Positions 1 through 8,632 are shown, counted from the stretch's first letter. The stretch is DNA of 47,733 bases from Desulfosporosinus fructosivorans (GCF_004766045.1 NZ_SPQQ01000021.1:1-47733); one strand, 5' to 3'. Numbers and translations: made by a program. The notes: generated from the sequence alone by a model not told the origin.

Positions 1-57
1 TCCAGGGCCGATGATACTTGGGGCGCAAGCCCCTGGGAAAGTAGGTCATCGCCAGGT
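1..57 (+). rRNA. rrf: 5S rRNA, 3' end (cut by window edge)
   Basis: The first 57 bases match the 3' half of a bacterial 5S rRNA: the GCCGATGATACTTGG segment, the GGGGC/GCCCC hairpin, and GGGAAAGTAGGTCATCGCCAGG closing the molecule. The 5' half lies outside the window. A strong terminator follows within ten bases, as expected at the end of an rRNA operon reading into the window. Confidence 0.85.
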
Positions 58-65
58 AAACAAGC

Positions 66-96
66 AAAAAGCTATCTCTTAGGAGATAGCTTTTTT
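66..96 (+). terminator. Rho-independent terminator of the rRNA operon
   Basis: A perfect hairpin (AAAAAGCTATCTC / GAGATAGCTTTTTT, loop TTAG) ends in a run of six T. It sits just after the 5S 3' end. Confidence 0.9.
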
Positions 97-118
97 GTGT
101 TGAGTTATACTAATATGG

Positions 119-248
119 GGCCGGGGTTCCACCCGTTCATCCACATTGCTGGAGCTTGCGTTATGAGTCGCAGTGTGGGGAAGGCTTGTCCGCCTTTCGA
201 CCTCCAGGGCCGATGATATTTGGGGCGCAAGCCCCTGGGAAAGTAGGA
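119..248 (+). pseudogene. 5S rRNA relic with an internal foreign segment
   Basis: Bases 198-245 repeat the 5S 3' half at 1-47 almost exactly, with one C to T change. Bases 119-142 resemble the 5S segment around CCACCCGTTC. About 55 bases between them are not 5S; they include GTCGCAGTGTGGGGAAGGC, which has a relative near 1049. The last bases of 5S are missing and the DUF3102 remnant starts there. This looks like a recombination scar at an rRNA operon end. The 3' match is firm; the 5' match is tentative. Confidence 0.55.
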
Positions 249-718
249 TCCACACTGCTGGAGTGTCTGCCGCAGCTCCCGCTTGCTCATGTTCCCAACA
301 TCATTGGCCGCTATAAATTGATCCCGGTCCTCTACCGGAATCCCAAAAAGGATGAGCCCTTGGGTGTAGTTCAAATGGTGCACCGGTGCACCATTTGGGC
401 CCTCTTCCTCGTCAGGGGTGGAGAGTATAGGGGTTCAAATGGTGCATCGATGCACCATTTGGGCTCTCTCTCGTCAGGGGAGGAGAGTATAGACCCGTAC
501 TCCCGGAAGGTTTTCATCAGTCTGCTGGCCGTGCTCCGGGTGTAACTCACGGATTCAGTCAGCCAATTGAGCCACTCCCCATGGGGTACCAGCTCTTTGG
601 CTTCCGTCAGACGCCTTCCGATCTCCACGGCATTGGGAAGCAGCATTTTGCCGCTTTCTTCTTTGATAACGTTCTCGGACGCAATTTGCTCAGGCGTCCT
701 GTTGGAAATCATCCTCAT
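249..718 (-). pseudogene. DUF3102-type protein gene, frameshifted and truncated
   Basis: Two reading frames together give one DUF3102-like protein, a phage- or plasmid-associated family of unknown function. The first (718 to about 500) contains AVEIGRRLTEAKELVPHGEWLNWL and the helix-turn-helix-like segment YTRSTASRLMKTFREYGS. The second, in another frame (about 370 to 255), contains the usual continuation NYTQGLILFGIPVEDRDQF and MSKRELRQ. Two 64-base repeat copies lie between them. Removing both (128 bases) would restore one frame; removing one would not. The 3' end runs into the 5S relic. I infer a dead gene. Confidence 0.6.
370..497. repeat. Two tandem copies of a 64-base palindrome-bearing unit
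   Basis: Copies start at 370 and 434. Each begins with a perfect or near-perfect palindrome (CAAATGGTGCA / TGCACCATTTG) and continues with CTCGTCAGGGG and GGAGAGTATAG. The copies differ at a few bases, so the duplication is not brand new. They interrupt the DUF3102 reading frame. Confidence 0.8.
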
Positions 719-1078
719 ACCGGCTGCCCATCCTTTTTTCGGAATGTCTTTTCAGATACTCTTATAGGATATGCCGGGCCCCGGACAAGTGTGAGGGTTA
801 TTCACCCATAAAAGAATGCGGTTTGGACAAAGATGCTTCCCAACTGTAAACCATAGTACTAGCAAATCCAGACTATATACTCCCCCTTGATCCATCGGCC
901 TCTGGATCAAGGGGAAGGGAAAAAGAGATGGCTATCGTTGATAAGCCGTAAGGAGCATCTCATTTATGTTAGAGGTGGTCCTTATCCTTCGTTTTATCAG
1001 TAAAGGAAGGTGGCAAACGAAACGTCCCCTTGCCACCCTTGCCAACTCAGTCGCAGTGTAGCGAAAGGCTCGTCAGCC
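719..1078. other. Intergenic stretch with two hairpins and no convincing gene
   Basis: Two clear inverted repeats are present: CCCCTTGATCCA / TGGATCAAGGGG at 883-914, and GTGGCAA / TTGCCAC at 1011-1037. Neither has a proper T run. Bases 1049-1078 (GTCGCAGTGTAGCGAAAGGC onward) are a diverged copy of 167-198 inside the 5S relic. No open frame here looks like a protein. Confidence 0.5.
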
Positions 1079-1471
1079 TTAGTACATTGTTGGATTTAAA
1101 GTTTGGTCGACATTGGTGTCAGGATGGATGGACCGATTGAGATCATAATTGGTATCTTGTAATTCCACCCCTTTTTGGTATTGGTTAAGAGCTGTTAATG
1201 TGTTTCTGTACTCATCATTCATACCAAGTCCCTTTTGGATTTGTGCCAGCATTTCTATGAACTCTGAGCATGTACTCGAGTAGTATCTGTCACCCGTTCC
1301 CAAATCATCATAGACACTTATCATATCTAAGATTAAAGGAATCCTTTGTTTCACATTAGAATAATCATTGGTCTCCTCGGCTCTCTTCACATCAGCTCTG
1401 AAATAACTGGCGATTATTTTGGTTTTTTGTTCAAGGGTCTCAATGTATTCAGTTTGAGAGATATCCGACAA
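1079..1471 (-). CDS. Hypothetical protein, 130 aa
   Basis: I do not recognise the family. The protein is soluble, acidic and probably mostly helical, with no signal peptide and no membrane segment. It has a single cysteine and a low-complexity polar C-terminus. The ATG is preceded by AAGGATGG at a good distance, which supports real translation. It stands alone, with non-coding DNA on both sides. Base composition is AT-rich like the genes up to 5 kb. Confidence 0.6.
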   Translation of the reverse strand: MSDISQTEYIETLEQKTKIIASYFRADVKRAEETNDYSNVKQRIPLILDMISVYDDLGTGDRYYSSTCSEFIEMLAQIQKGLGMNDEYRNTLTALNQYQKGVELQDTNYDLNRSIHPDTNVDQTLNPTMY

Positions 1472-1667
1472 TTAAAACACCATCCTTAATATATGTCCTT
1501 ATTTGACCTTTCCATTATAATTTGGTATGCGTGAGTAGTAACATCTTTCCCACTATGTAAGATCTATACTGTTGTTTGACTACTATCGCGAACTTAGTTG
1601 AATCGTCATATTTTTACCAAAATCTGCACAAACTATGTAAGTAGCTTATTATGAAGGAGATTATGCC

Positions 1668-1826
1668 ATGGAAAACGACGACCTAAACGTGCAAAAAGAG
1701 AGCCCTGTGGATTATCAAACAATGTTTCCAGGATACGAGAAACATGTTTACAAAAGTGCTTTCGCTAATGAACTATCTCCTCCAGATAAACTACCAGGTG
1801 CACCATGTCACAGTCCTTTAGAGTGA
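1668..1826 (+). CDS. Small hypothetical protein, 52 aa
   Basis: An ATG at 1668 follows a clear ribosome site (GAAGGAGA, seven bases upstream). The product is polar and proline-rich, starts MENDDLNVQKESP and ends PGAPCHSPLE, with no membrane segment. The last codons lie inside a hairpin (CCAGGTGCAC / GTGCACCTGG, 1794-1840), and a terminator follows at 1859. Ribosome site and terminator together make a short expressed gene likely. Function unknown. Confidence 0.5.
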   Translation: MENDDLNVQKESPVDYQTMFPGYEKHVYKSAFANELSPPDKLPGAPCHSPLE

Positions 1827-1858
1827 CTTTGTGCACCTGGATTATCACAGCTTATAGC

Positions 1859-1895
1859 ATTAAAGAGACTACATGACAGATGTAGTCTCTTTAAT
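1859..1895. terminator. Long hairpin, probable bidirectional terminator
   Basis: A perfect 16-base-pair stem (ATTAAAGAGACTACAT / ATGTAGTCTCTTTAAT) with loop GACAG sits between the small plus-strand gene and the convergent minus-strand gene that ends at 1935. The flanks are A/T-rich rather than pure T. Confidence 0.7.
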
Positions 1896-1934
1896 ATATT
1901 TCATAGGGTTTAAGTTTCGTAAGTCTGAGGCATA

Positions 1935-2426
1935 TCATTTTGAGTTGGTTATTCTTTTTTCGAGGTATTCGTGGTAGACATATATTAGAGTAAAAGCTAG
2001 TATATATACGATTGGAGACCAAGGGATTATTTTCCATTTTGGATAAAGCGAAATTTTATAGGGCACTACAATGAATATCTCAAAGAGTGTAAGAGCAAGA
2101 GAATAAAAGGCGATATAGGCCATGACAGCATATCTTGATCTAGGTGCAAATTTCAAAAACGTAATTGCAAGACTTGGAAATACTAATAGACATGACCAGA
2201 AGCTATACCACCCTCTGTATTCTACACTTACAATGTAGTATAACGAAAACTGTTTGCAAAGAAGCATATCACTGCCCATTGAAAGTGCGATAACCATTAC
2301 TATGATTAAACCATCAATAAATGTTAGCTTATGCCTGGAGACCGCCACTACTGCCATAACCATAGATACAGTTACCATAGTCCAGTACGGAACGTAAAAC
2401 AATTCATCACCCCGGTATTTACGCAA
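1935..2426 (-). CDS. Multi-pass membrane protein, possibly CBO0543-like
   Basis: About five hydrophobic helices in 163 residues and almost no soluble part. The pattern of aromatic residues, and the KISLYPKWKIIPWSPIVYI segment near the C-terminus, recall the clostridial CBO0543 family of small membrane proteins of unknown role, but the match is weak. The only in-frame start is a TTG at 2426 with no good ribosome site, and a stop lies six codons upstream. The N-terminus may therefore be lost, or the true start may be an internal ATG. Function unknown. Confidence 0.5.
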   Translation of the reverse strand: MRKYRGDELFYVPYWTMVTVSMVMAVVAVSRHKLTFIDGLIIVMVIALSMGSDMLLCKQFSLYYIVSVEYRGWYSFWSCLLVFPSLAITFLKFAPRSRYAVMAYIAFYSLALTLFEIFIVVPYKISLYPKWKIIPWSPIVYILAFTLIYVYHEYLEKRITNSK

Positions 2427-2615
2427 TTTTATAACAATCGATTATATAAGCGAGTGTTCCACTTTTATTTGTTTTGGTGGAATAGTACACTTCTTTCCGC
2501 GAAGCATTATTTTTTGGAGACGACACCCTCAACTGGAGACTATAGTCACTGAAGTCTCACTGTGCTGCTTTAGCTGGACGTGTACACTATCACACTCTGT
2601 TAATCTATATCGGAA

Positions 2616-3086
2616 TTAGTCATTGGATTCTAGATCTAATTTTCTTACACCTAGAGCGTGGTGCTCCCAAAGTAAGTCTTTAACCATCTCCACTTGGGTT
2701 TCTTTACACTCAATTATTAAGACAACCTCCGAGGCCTTTGAATTCTTTTGTCTATAACAATTGTATTTCTTAGTGATACTCAACTTAATAATTAAACCTA
2801 AACTAAATCCAACCACAATACCGATGATTCCCCATAAAATTGGCCCCCATCGTAGTAAAAAGCCATAAATGCTTGCAAAGAGACAAAATAGAGCAGCTAG
2901 AATAATAGGCAAATCCAATAAACTCAAACCGTCCGAAGAATGAATAGAATCAAAGAGTTTTAGGTCTTCTCCTCTTTTATCCATCGCCACACCTAGGATT
3001 TTATCTTTGGGGATTCCTTTCATTTGCATTGCAGTAATAGCTAATTCTAGATAATTCGAATGGTCAAATGTTGAGACAATATACAT
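2616..3086 (-). CDS. Hypothetical protein with two central membrane helices, 156 aa
   Basis: I do not recognise the family. The N-terminal 55 residues (MYIVSTFDHSNYLELAITAM...) look like a small alpha/beta domain. Two hydrophobic helices follow (LPIILAALFCLFASIYGFLL and WGIIGIVVGFSLGLII). A short C-terminal domain ends in LLWEHHALGVRKLDLE. The open frame extends further upstream, but ATG 3086 starts just after the stop of the preceding gene at 3091, so the pair is probably one operon. A decayed copy lies at 4517-4850. Confidence 0.6.
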   Translation of the reverse strand: MYIVSTFDHSNYLELAITAMQMKGIPKDKILGVAMDKRGEDLKLFDSIHSSDGLSLLDLPIILAALFCLFASIYGFLLRWGPILWGIIGIVVGFSLGLIIKLSITKKYNCYRQKNSKASEVVLIIECKETQVEMVKDLLWEHHALGVRKLDLESND

Positions 3087-3090
3087 GTGT

Positions 3091-3882
3091 TTACTCGCTT
3101 TCGTCCGCTTTAAACGGCATTTTAAAGTATCTATTCTGATAATTCTTATTAAGAAATTTGTTTTGTTCCCAATCAAACAATTTATTATTTGATACACAAT
3201 TTATATAGGCGTCATAAATTGCAAAGAAGTAGACACTAGGAATATTTAAGAACCATTGTGGATTAAGAATAGATTTAGCGTAGTCAATCTGTCCTAATAA
3301 CGTGTAATGGATAGCGGGAAGTATAGCGGCTTGCTGGGCAATCGCGATAGTAGCTATTATGATAAACAAAGCACCTGGAATCCGATGAATTAAGAGTTGT
3401 CCGAGTCCTGGCATCATTGCTGACCAGAGGGCTGCTGTCCATGGTGTTCTCTTATCTAAATAATTAAATTCAAGCTGGCCTATGTTGAACATATTAAATT
3501 CAGCATCTTCTCTGACCGCTAAAATGTATTGATGATTAATGTCAACTGTAGTTCGATAGGCATCCCAAACGCTAAAAATATAAGTCGGAATATAGAGTAG
3601 TACCCAATTAATATCAAGAATGTCTTTCGCCATTTCGAATCTGCCAGTAAAGGAATATAGAATTGCTAGGTTAATATGTGCCTTCACATTAATAAAAATT
3701 TCCCAAATAAATAGGAAATATCCCCTTATGTATTTTGATAGCAATAAGTGACCTAAGCCTGGAAAGGTAAGGGACCACCCAGCAATAATGTAGGGGTTTC
3801 TTAAATGAAGTTGTGTAGTACCATATAAACCAATATAGGCAATGTAACGTCGTACGGAAGAATATAATTCTGGACGGTCCAA
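3091..3882 (-). CDS. Integral membrane protein with an internal repeat, 263 aa
   Basis: Two halves each begin with a PGLG motif followed by a hydrophobic helix: FPGLGHLLLSKYIRGYFLFI in the N-terminal half and MPGLGQLLIHRIPGALFII in the C-terminal half. Each half also ends with a similar segment (IPTYIFSVWDAYR and IPSVYFFAIYDAY). The protein therefore arose by duplication of a two- or three-helix unit, somewhat like TM2-type proteins. I cannot name a function. It is followed after four bases by the 2616-3086 gene, so the two are probably co-translated. Confidence 0.65.
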   Translation of the reverse strand: MDRPELYSSVRRYIAYIGLYGTTQLHLRNPYIIAGWSLTFPGLGHLLLSKYIRGYFLFIWEIFINVKAHINLAILYSFTGRFEMAKDILDINWVLLYIPTYIFSVWDAYRTTVDINHQYILAVREDAEFNMFNIGQLEFNYLDKRTPWTAALWSAMMPGLGQLLIHRIPGALFIIIATIAIAQQAAILPAIHYTLLGQIDYAKSILNPQWFLNIPSVYFFAIYDAYINCVSNNKLFDWEQNKFLNKNYQNRYFKMPFKADESE

Positions 3883-3925
3883 TTAATAGCCTCCTCAAAT
3901 GATTATATTAATAGTATGTCCCTAT

Positions 3926-4480
3926 TTATAAAGCTTCTTCCTGGCGTGATAACATTTTGTTTGTTACAAGCTTACTAAGAATAGATATCAGTATGTAAAT
4001 TGGAAATGAATAAATGAACTGCCAAGAAATTAATTGGTACTGTTTTATGTACACTGCTAGGGGTTCAACAACAAAAGCTAAAGCTAGGGCTACGATTGTA
4101 CTAGCAATCAAGAATTGCTTCCATGCTTGGTAACGCTGATAGATTAGCATGTAAAGAATAGGTAATAGGATAAAATCTACAGGAAAAAGCAAAGGCGTTT
4201 GGGGGAGTATTCTTATCGTGTAGTTCCAAAGAAGTGATTCAGACCCTAATACATCAAGAAAGCTCGCTGAGACATTTATCAAGAGCCCAAATACCGATAT
4301 TTCGAGTATTCTTTGTTTATCTACAAGTTTCCACCATACAAATAACGGTATGACTACGCAAGCTATCCCAATCCACCATTGCCAAGTGAACACCTCATAC
4401 TTGAGCCAGTGTTCTATTGATAACTGCTTATAAACCTGCTTTGTTTGAATTATTTGCTCAGTAATTGTTGAATTGTTCAT
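3926..4480 (-). CDS. CBO0543-like membrane protein, 184 aa
   Basis: About five hydrophobic helices. The pattern VIPLFVWWKLVDKQRILEI, then a helix with SFLDVLG and an L/F-P-V-D segment, is typical of the CBO0543 group of clostridial and bacillar membrane proteins, whose role is not known to me. ATG 4480 has GGAGGG a few bases upstream. It lies on the same strand as the 3091-3882 and 2616-3086 genes and probably belongs to the same transcript. Confidence 0.6.
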   Translation of the reverse strand: MNNSTITEQIIQTKQVYKQLSIEHWLKYEVFTWQWWIGIACVVIPLFVWWKLVDKQRILEISVFGLLINVSASFLDVLGSESLLWNYTIRILPQTPLLFPVDFILLPILYMLIYQRYQAWKQFLIASTIVALALAFVVEPLAVYIKQYQLISWQFIYSFPIYILISILSKLVTNKMLSRQEEAL

Positions 4481-4516
4481 AGATCACCCTCCAAATAGTA
4501 CTAAACTATATCTGTC

Positions 4517-4850
4517 TTAATGTAGCTCTAGTCTTCTTACACCAAGTGCATTATGCTCCCAGAGTAAGTCTTTTATCAACTCGCACTGGCTTTCTGGGCA
4601 CTTAATGATTAAGACACACTCCATGAAATCAAGCTGTTTGTCCCTATTATCGTTTCTTTGAGTGGTGATCAACTTCATAATTAGACCTAATCTACAACCA
4701 ATAAGCATACCGATAATTCCCCATAAGACTGGACCCTATGAAAGCAAAAAGCCGCAAATGCTACCAAAGAGACAACAAAGAGTTACGTGTATAATGGGTA
4801 TCGACATTAGGCTAAGTAACGCCTTACAGATGAATTATCCAGGATGCTAC
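4517..4850 (-). pseudogene. Decayed paralogue of the 2616-3086 gene
   Basis: The last 63 codons are intact and align with the C-terminal half of the 2616-3086 protein (GPVLWGIIGM..., then ECVLIIKCPESQ, ending LLWEHNALGVRRLELH). Upstream the match continues (IPIIHVTLCCLFGSICGFLL), but the conserved tryptophan codon TGG is now TAG at 4736-4738. Further upstream the frame is shifted and the N-terminal domain is gone. It is a truncated duplicate, probably not expressed. Confidence 0.7.
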
Positions 4851-4978
4851 ACTTAATACCCTCCTAGAATTCTTTTATTTAGCATGCCCTTTTTTATATA
4901 AAATCCAATGAGTAGGGGAGGAGTTTCGACATTAGTGGCGAATCCTACTATAAAAGAGTAAGTTGAGGGGTTAAATGA

Positions 4979-6160
4979 ATGAAAAAGATACGTTTTCTAC
5001 ATAAGGCAAGCTTAGTAACCATCATGGGCATCATTCTTTTAGCAGCTTCAGTGATCCCAGCACGTGCGGATACTTTACAGCAACAGCTGAATCAATCTAA
5101 GGAACAAGCAAATCAGTTAAATAGTTCCTTAAAGGCTCAGAAAGATAAAGTCGCGGGTGTAACGACACAGGTAATGGCATTAAAGCAATCTGTTTTAGCT
5201 TTAAATAATAGTATGGCGCGGGAACAAGCATTACTAACAGCGGAACAACGTAACCTTAAGGGATTGGAAGAAGAGCAAAAAAAACTTGAGGCTAAGCGTC
5301 AGGAACATATAAAACAGTTAGGTAATGTCTTAAAGAGTAACTACGAAGATGGTATGACAACGTATTTTGAGGTGTTGTTTGAAGCCACTAGTTTATCTGA
5401 TTTCATTGAACGCGCGGATAAAATCCAGATGGTCGTCGGGAGCTTTAGTAAGCTCCAAAAGGATATTGTAAAGTTAAACGAAACTATGGACAATCAAAAA
5501 GGAATCATAGTGCAAAAGCAGACTTTAATTCAAGCTTCGATAGAGAATAAAGCACAAACACAGCAAACCGTGCAAGAAACGCTGGACAAGCAACAAGCAA
5601 TCCTTGCTCAATTAAGTACAGATGAGAAATCATTACTTAATTCTTCTCTGGCAGCTCAAACAAAGGTTGGTCGGATACAACAATTGATTGAACACGAAGC
5701 AATCGAAGCTGCTAACGCCGCTAAAGACCCCAGTTCTCGTGGGACGAGTAATGGTGGTGGAGGAGTTGCTGGAACTGTTAAAGTTTCAGGTGGAGCCCAA
5801 CAAATTCTTAATTTTGGGGCTAAGTTTATTGGGACACCATATGTCTGGGGAGGCACAACCCCTTCGCCCGGATTTGATTGTTCAGGATTCACGCAATATG
5901 TGTATAGTAAAAATGGCATATCGTTGAGTCGAACATCGGAGCAGCAGTTTAACAATGGAGTTTCCGTTTCACGATCAGAATTAAGTCCGGGGGATTTAGT
6001 GTTCTTTCATACGTACTCTTCAGGTGCTTCCCATGTTGGAATCTATACAGGAAATAACACAATGATTAATTCGTCTAATGGTGGTGTGTCTTATGACGAC
6101 ATGTCAAATTCCTATTGGGCACCACGATATCTGGGTGCTCGTCGTGTCGTGGCGAAATAA
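4979..6160 (+). CDS. Secreted NlpC/P60 peptidoglycan endopeptidase with coiled coil
   Basis: Probable D,L-endopeptidase that cuts stem peptides in the cell wall. Residues 1-30 form a signal peptide ending ARA. Residues 31-235 are a long coiled coil rich in Q, K, E and A, like the CwlO/PcsB group, which is held and regulated at the membrane. A Gly/Ser linker follows, then an NlpC/P60 domain from about 272 to the end. The catalytic cysteine is Cys301 in FDCSGF and the histidine is His352 in SHVGIY. Length (393 aa) and domain order are normal for the family. It is a single-gene unit, with a hairpin directly after it. Confidence 0.9.
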   Translation: MKKIRFLHKASLVTIMGIILLAASVIPARADTLQQQLNQSKEQANQLNSSLKAQKDKVAGVTTQVMALKQSVLALNNSMAREQALLTAEQRNLKGLEEEQKKLEAKRQEHIKQLGNVLKSNYEDGMTTYFEVLFEATSLSDFIERADKIQMVVGSFSKLQKDIVKLNETMDNQKGIIVQKQTLIQASIENKAQTQQTVQETLDKQQAILAQLSTDEKSLLNSSLAAQTKVGRIQQLIEHEAIEAANAAKDPSSRGTSNGGGGVAGTVKVSGGAQQILNFGAKFIGTPYVWGGTTPSPGFDCSGFTQYVYSKNGISLSRTSEQQFNNGVSVSRSELSPGDLVFFHTYSSGASHVGIYTGNNTMINSSNGGVSYDDMSNSYWAPRYLGARRVVAK

Positions 6161-6178
6161 CAGGACCTTTTAGCTGAG

Positions 6179-6343
6179 ACTCCCACTTCTATAAGTGGGA
6201 GTGTACCCCGTACTCCGCTTCGCTGGGGAGAGCGTACTCCTTCGCCGCGAAGTGTTCTTAATAAGATAGAGCAGTTCGGCGAACCCATGCACAGGAAGCT
6301 TTCATTACTGAACTCGATGTTCAACTTTAGTTAAGCGAGTTCA
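6179..6343 (+). repeat. IS200/IS605-type right-end relic (copy 1)
   Basis: Starts with the hairpin ACTCCCACTT / AAGTGGGAGT (6179-6202), which could also terminate the upstream gene. It ends with CGATGTTCAACTTTAGTT and GCGAGTTCAC. The same start and end occur at 13852-13955. Such a layout is typical of the right end of IS605/TnpB-type elements (established for the family). No transposase or tnpB frame remains. Confidence 0.6.
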
Positions 6344-6362
6344 CTCCGGTTAGTACTAAGAT

Positions 6363-6397
6363 AAGAAGGCGTTCTCTCAATCGAGAAACGCCTTCTT
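6363..6397. terminator. Stable hairpin, possible terminator
   Basis: AAGAAGGCGTT / AACGCCTTCTT with inner CTC/GAG pairs and a one-base bulge. There is no T run, so it is a weak terminator call. Confidence 0.4.
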
Positions 6398-6541
6398 AAT
6401 CAATCTAACGGATGAGGCATTTTTACTTCTATTTTAGTGGGCCCAAAATTGGATAAAACAATTTGATTATAGATAATATATGAATAGAATATCCAATATT
6501 CGGTAAGTGTCTATGTGAACACTGTCCTTGCTTGCGTTCTG

Positions 6542-6550
6542 TGGTATAAT
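6542..6550 (+). promoter_or_regulatory. Extended -10 promoter before buk
   Basis: TGGTATAAT fits the extended -10 consensus TGNTATAAT exactly. No good -35 hexamer is seen. It lies 70 bases upstream of the buk start. Confidence 0.45.
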
Positions 6551-6619
6551 CAAATAATCAATTTTGTAATAGCTCTACATTGTGATTTTGAGCGAGTTTC
6601 AGAATAAGGAGGACGGGTT

Positions 6620-7684
6620 TTGAAAGTACTTGCCATTAATCCGGGATCAACGTCAACGAAAATCGCGGCCTATGCGAATGAAACTTGCCTTTGGAATCAA
6701 GGAATTGAGCACTCAGCTAGTGAGATCAACGCTTTTGCCTGTGTAGGAGATCAATATAAATATCGAATAGCGTCAGTCTTAAAATTGCTTGAAGAAAAAG
6801 GGACGCCATTAGAGTGTTTCGATGGGATAGTTGGACGGGGTGGCTTACTTAACCCCTTAGTGGGAGGCACCTACTTGGTGGATGACGATCTTGTCCGCGC
6901 TTTGCATAATGCCCCTGGCGGCGAACATGCTTCCAACTTAGGTGGAATTATTGCGTATCACTTAGGGCGGAGTATCAATGTCCCTGTTTATATCGTGGAT
7001 CCAGTCTCAGTGGACGAAATGGAACCAGTAGCACGACTTTCTGGGCTGCCAGAATTGCCTCGTATGAGCCAGTCTCATGCATTAAATATGAAGGCAGTTG
7101 CCCGAAAAGTAGCCCTTGAGAGGGGGACAACCTACCAGGATCTAAACTTGATTATCGCTCACTTGGGTGGAGGGATTTCTGTAGCCCCGCACTGTAAAGG
7201 AAAAATGATTGATGTGAATAACGCCAATAATGAGGGCCCTTATTCCCTAGAACGGTGTGGCACGTTGCCAGCTTATCACCTCGTTAAACTCTGCTTTTCC
7301 GGAAAATATACTGAGAAAGAGGTAGTCACCAAACTTCATAAAGAAGGGGGTCTATTCGCTTACCTTGGGATAAAAGATGGGCGGATTGCTGAAAAAAGGA
7401 TGAACGAGGGAGATCTTTTTGCTAAGCTTATTTTAGAAGGGCTCTGCTATCAAGTTGCTAAGGAAATCGGCGCAATGGCCACAGTGCTAGCGGGAGAAGT
7501 AGACCACATCGTTTTAACCGGGGGACTCGCTCATTCTGAATATATAACCCAAGAAATCGCTCGACGCGTATCGTTTATTGCCCCTGTTCGGGTGATTCCT
7601 GGAGAGTCAGAAATGGAAGCACTAGCACTGGGAGCCTTAAGAGTCCTCAATGGGCAAGAGAATGCGTTAACCTATGAAGTATAG
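6620..7684 (+). CDS. buk: Butyrate kinase
   Basis: ADP + butyryl phosphate (or another short- or branched-chain acyl phosphate) gives ATP + acid. The 354-residue protein is full length for the acetokinase/ASKHA family. The N-terminal phosphate loop NPGSTSTKIA, the HLGGGISV motif, the NNANNEGPYS motif and the C-terminal VLTGGLAHSEYI motif are all present. The start is TTG with AAGGAGG seven bases upstream. Phosphate butyryltransferase follows after 39 bases, so the two form the usual acyl-CoA to acid plus ATP pair. The iorAB genes downstream suggest aryl- or branched-chain acyl-CoA as possible substrates (inference). Confidence 0.93.
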   Translation: MKVLAINPGSTSTKIAAYANETCLWNQGIEHSASEINAFACVGDQYKYRIASVLKLLEEKGTPLECFDGIVGRGGLLNPLVGGTYLVDDDLVRALHNAPGGEHASNLGGIIAYHLGRSINVPVYIVDPVSVDEMEPVARLSGLPELPRMSQSHALNMKAVARKVALERGTTYQDLNLIIAHLGGGISVAPHCKGKMIDVNNANNEGPYSLERCGTLPAYHLVKLCFSGKYTEKEVVTKLHKEGGLFAYLGIKDGRIAEKRMNEGDLFAKLILEGLCYQVAKEIGAMATVLAGEVDHIVLTGGLAHSEYITQEIARRVSFIAPVRVIPGESEMEALALGALRVLNGQENALTYEV

Positions 7685-7723
7685 CAGGGGCTGGTAGCCA
7701 TCGGAAAAATGGAGTGTAAATAA

Positions 7724-8632
7724 ATGCGATTTATCGGATTTGAATCTTTACTCGACAGGGCGAAGAGCATGGGTCGGGCAAAGGTTGCCGTAGCGGCAGC
7801 AGCAGATAAAGAAGTATTGGAAGCGATCAAGTTAGCAGAAAAAGAAGGCCTGATCACCCCAATACTCGTCGGTGATGTATCAGAAATCGAGCGCTTAGCT
7901 AAAGAAATAGGGTTCGACTTAAATGGAGCGCAGCTTGTCCATGAAGCTAGCCCCGAAGCAGTGGCGCATAAGGCAGTAGATGTCGTTGTCGATGGACAGG
8001 CGCATTTCTTAATGAAGGGACTTATTAACAGTGCGGATTTTTTACGGGCAGTATTACGACCTGATCGGGGATTGAGAACGGGACGGTTACTCAGTCACCT
8101 ATCTGCATTTCAAGTGCCTGGATTTCCCCATATGCTATACGTGACTGACGGGGGAATGAATATTGCTCCGAATTTGGCGCAGAAGAAGGAAATTTTAGAG
8201 AATAGCTTGTTATATTTGAACGGAATTGGGATGGATTCAGTCAATACGATTGTGTTAACGGCGAATGAAGTAGCGAATCCCAAAATGCCGGCGACAATGG
8301 ATGCCCAGGCCTTGGCACAGATGAGTCAGGCTGGAGGATTTCCAGGGGCGATTGTGGAAGGTCCGATGGCTCTCGATGGAGCAGTGAGCGCTGCTGCTTT
8401 GAAACACAAGGGGATTTCTAGTCAGATTAATGGAGATGTTGATCTGTTTTTAGTATCTAGCATTGAAGTCGGGAATGTTTTAGGAAAATCTCTGGTTTAC
8501 TTTGCAGGGGCGACAATGGCAGGAATTGTGCTGGGGGCGAAGGTGCCAATTGTCTTGACGTCGCGTAATGATACCCCAAGGAGTAAGTTCATGGCGTTGA
8601 CAATGGCTGCGCTTAATCGAACAATATTATAA
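7724..8632 (+). CDS. ptb: Phosphate butyryltransferase
   Basis: Converts butyryl-CoA (or a related acyl-CoA) and phosphate to the acyl phosphate used by the kinase upstream. At 302 residues it is full length for the PTA/PTB family. The motifs VHEASPEAVAHKAV, MKGLINSADFLRAVL and the C-terminal VPIVLTSRNDTPRSK are typical of Ptb. It is in one operon with buk. A 176-base gap separates it from iorA, so iorA may have its own promoter. Confidence 0.92.
   Translation: MRFIGFESLLDRAKSMGRAKVAVAAAADKEVLEAIKLAEKEGLITPILVGDVSEIERLAKEIGFDLNGAQLVHEASPEAVAHKAVDVVVDGQAHFLMKGLINSADFLRAVLRPDRGLRTGRLLSHLSAFQVPGFPHMLYVTDGGMNIAPNLAQKKEILENSLLYLNGIGMDSVNTIVLTANEVANPKMPATMDAQALAQMSQAGGFPGAIVEGPMALDGAVSAAALKHKGISSQINGDVDLFLVSSIEVGNVLGKSLVYFAGATMAGIVLGAKVPIVLTSRNDTPRSKFMALTMAALNRTIL

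Noticed and set aside
156..545. Plus-strand open frame of 129 codons over the DUF3102 remnant
   Set aside because: It is antisense to recognisable DUF3102 segments and crosses the 5S relic; no protein family is visible.
4736..4738. In-frame TAG in the decayed paralogue as a second pyrrolysine codon
   Set aside because: The copy also has an upstream frameshift and lacks its N-terminal domain, so nonsense decay explains it better.
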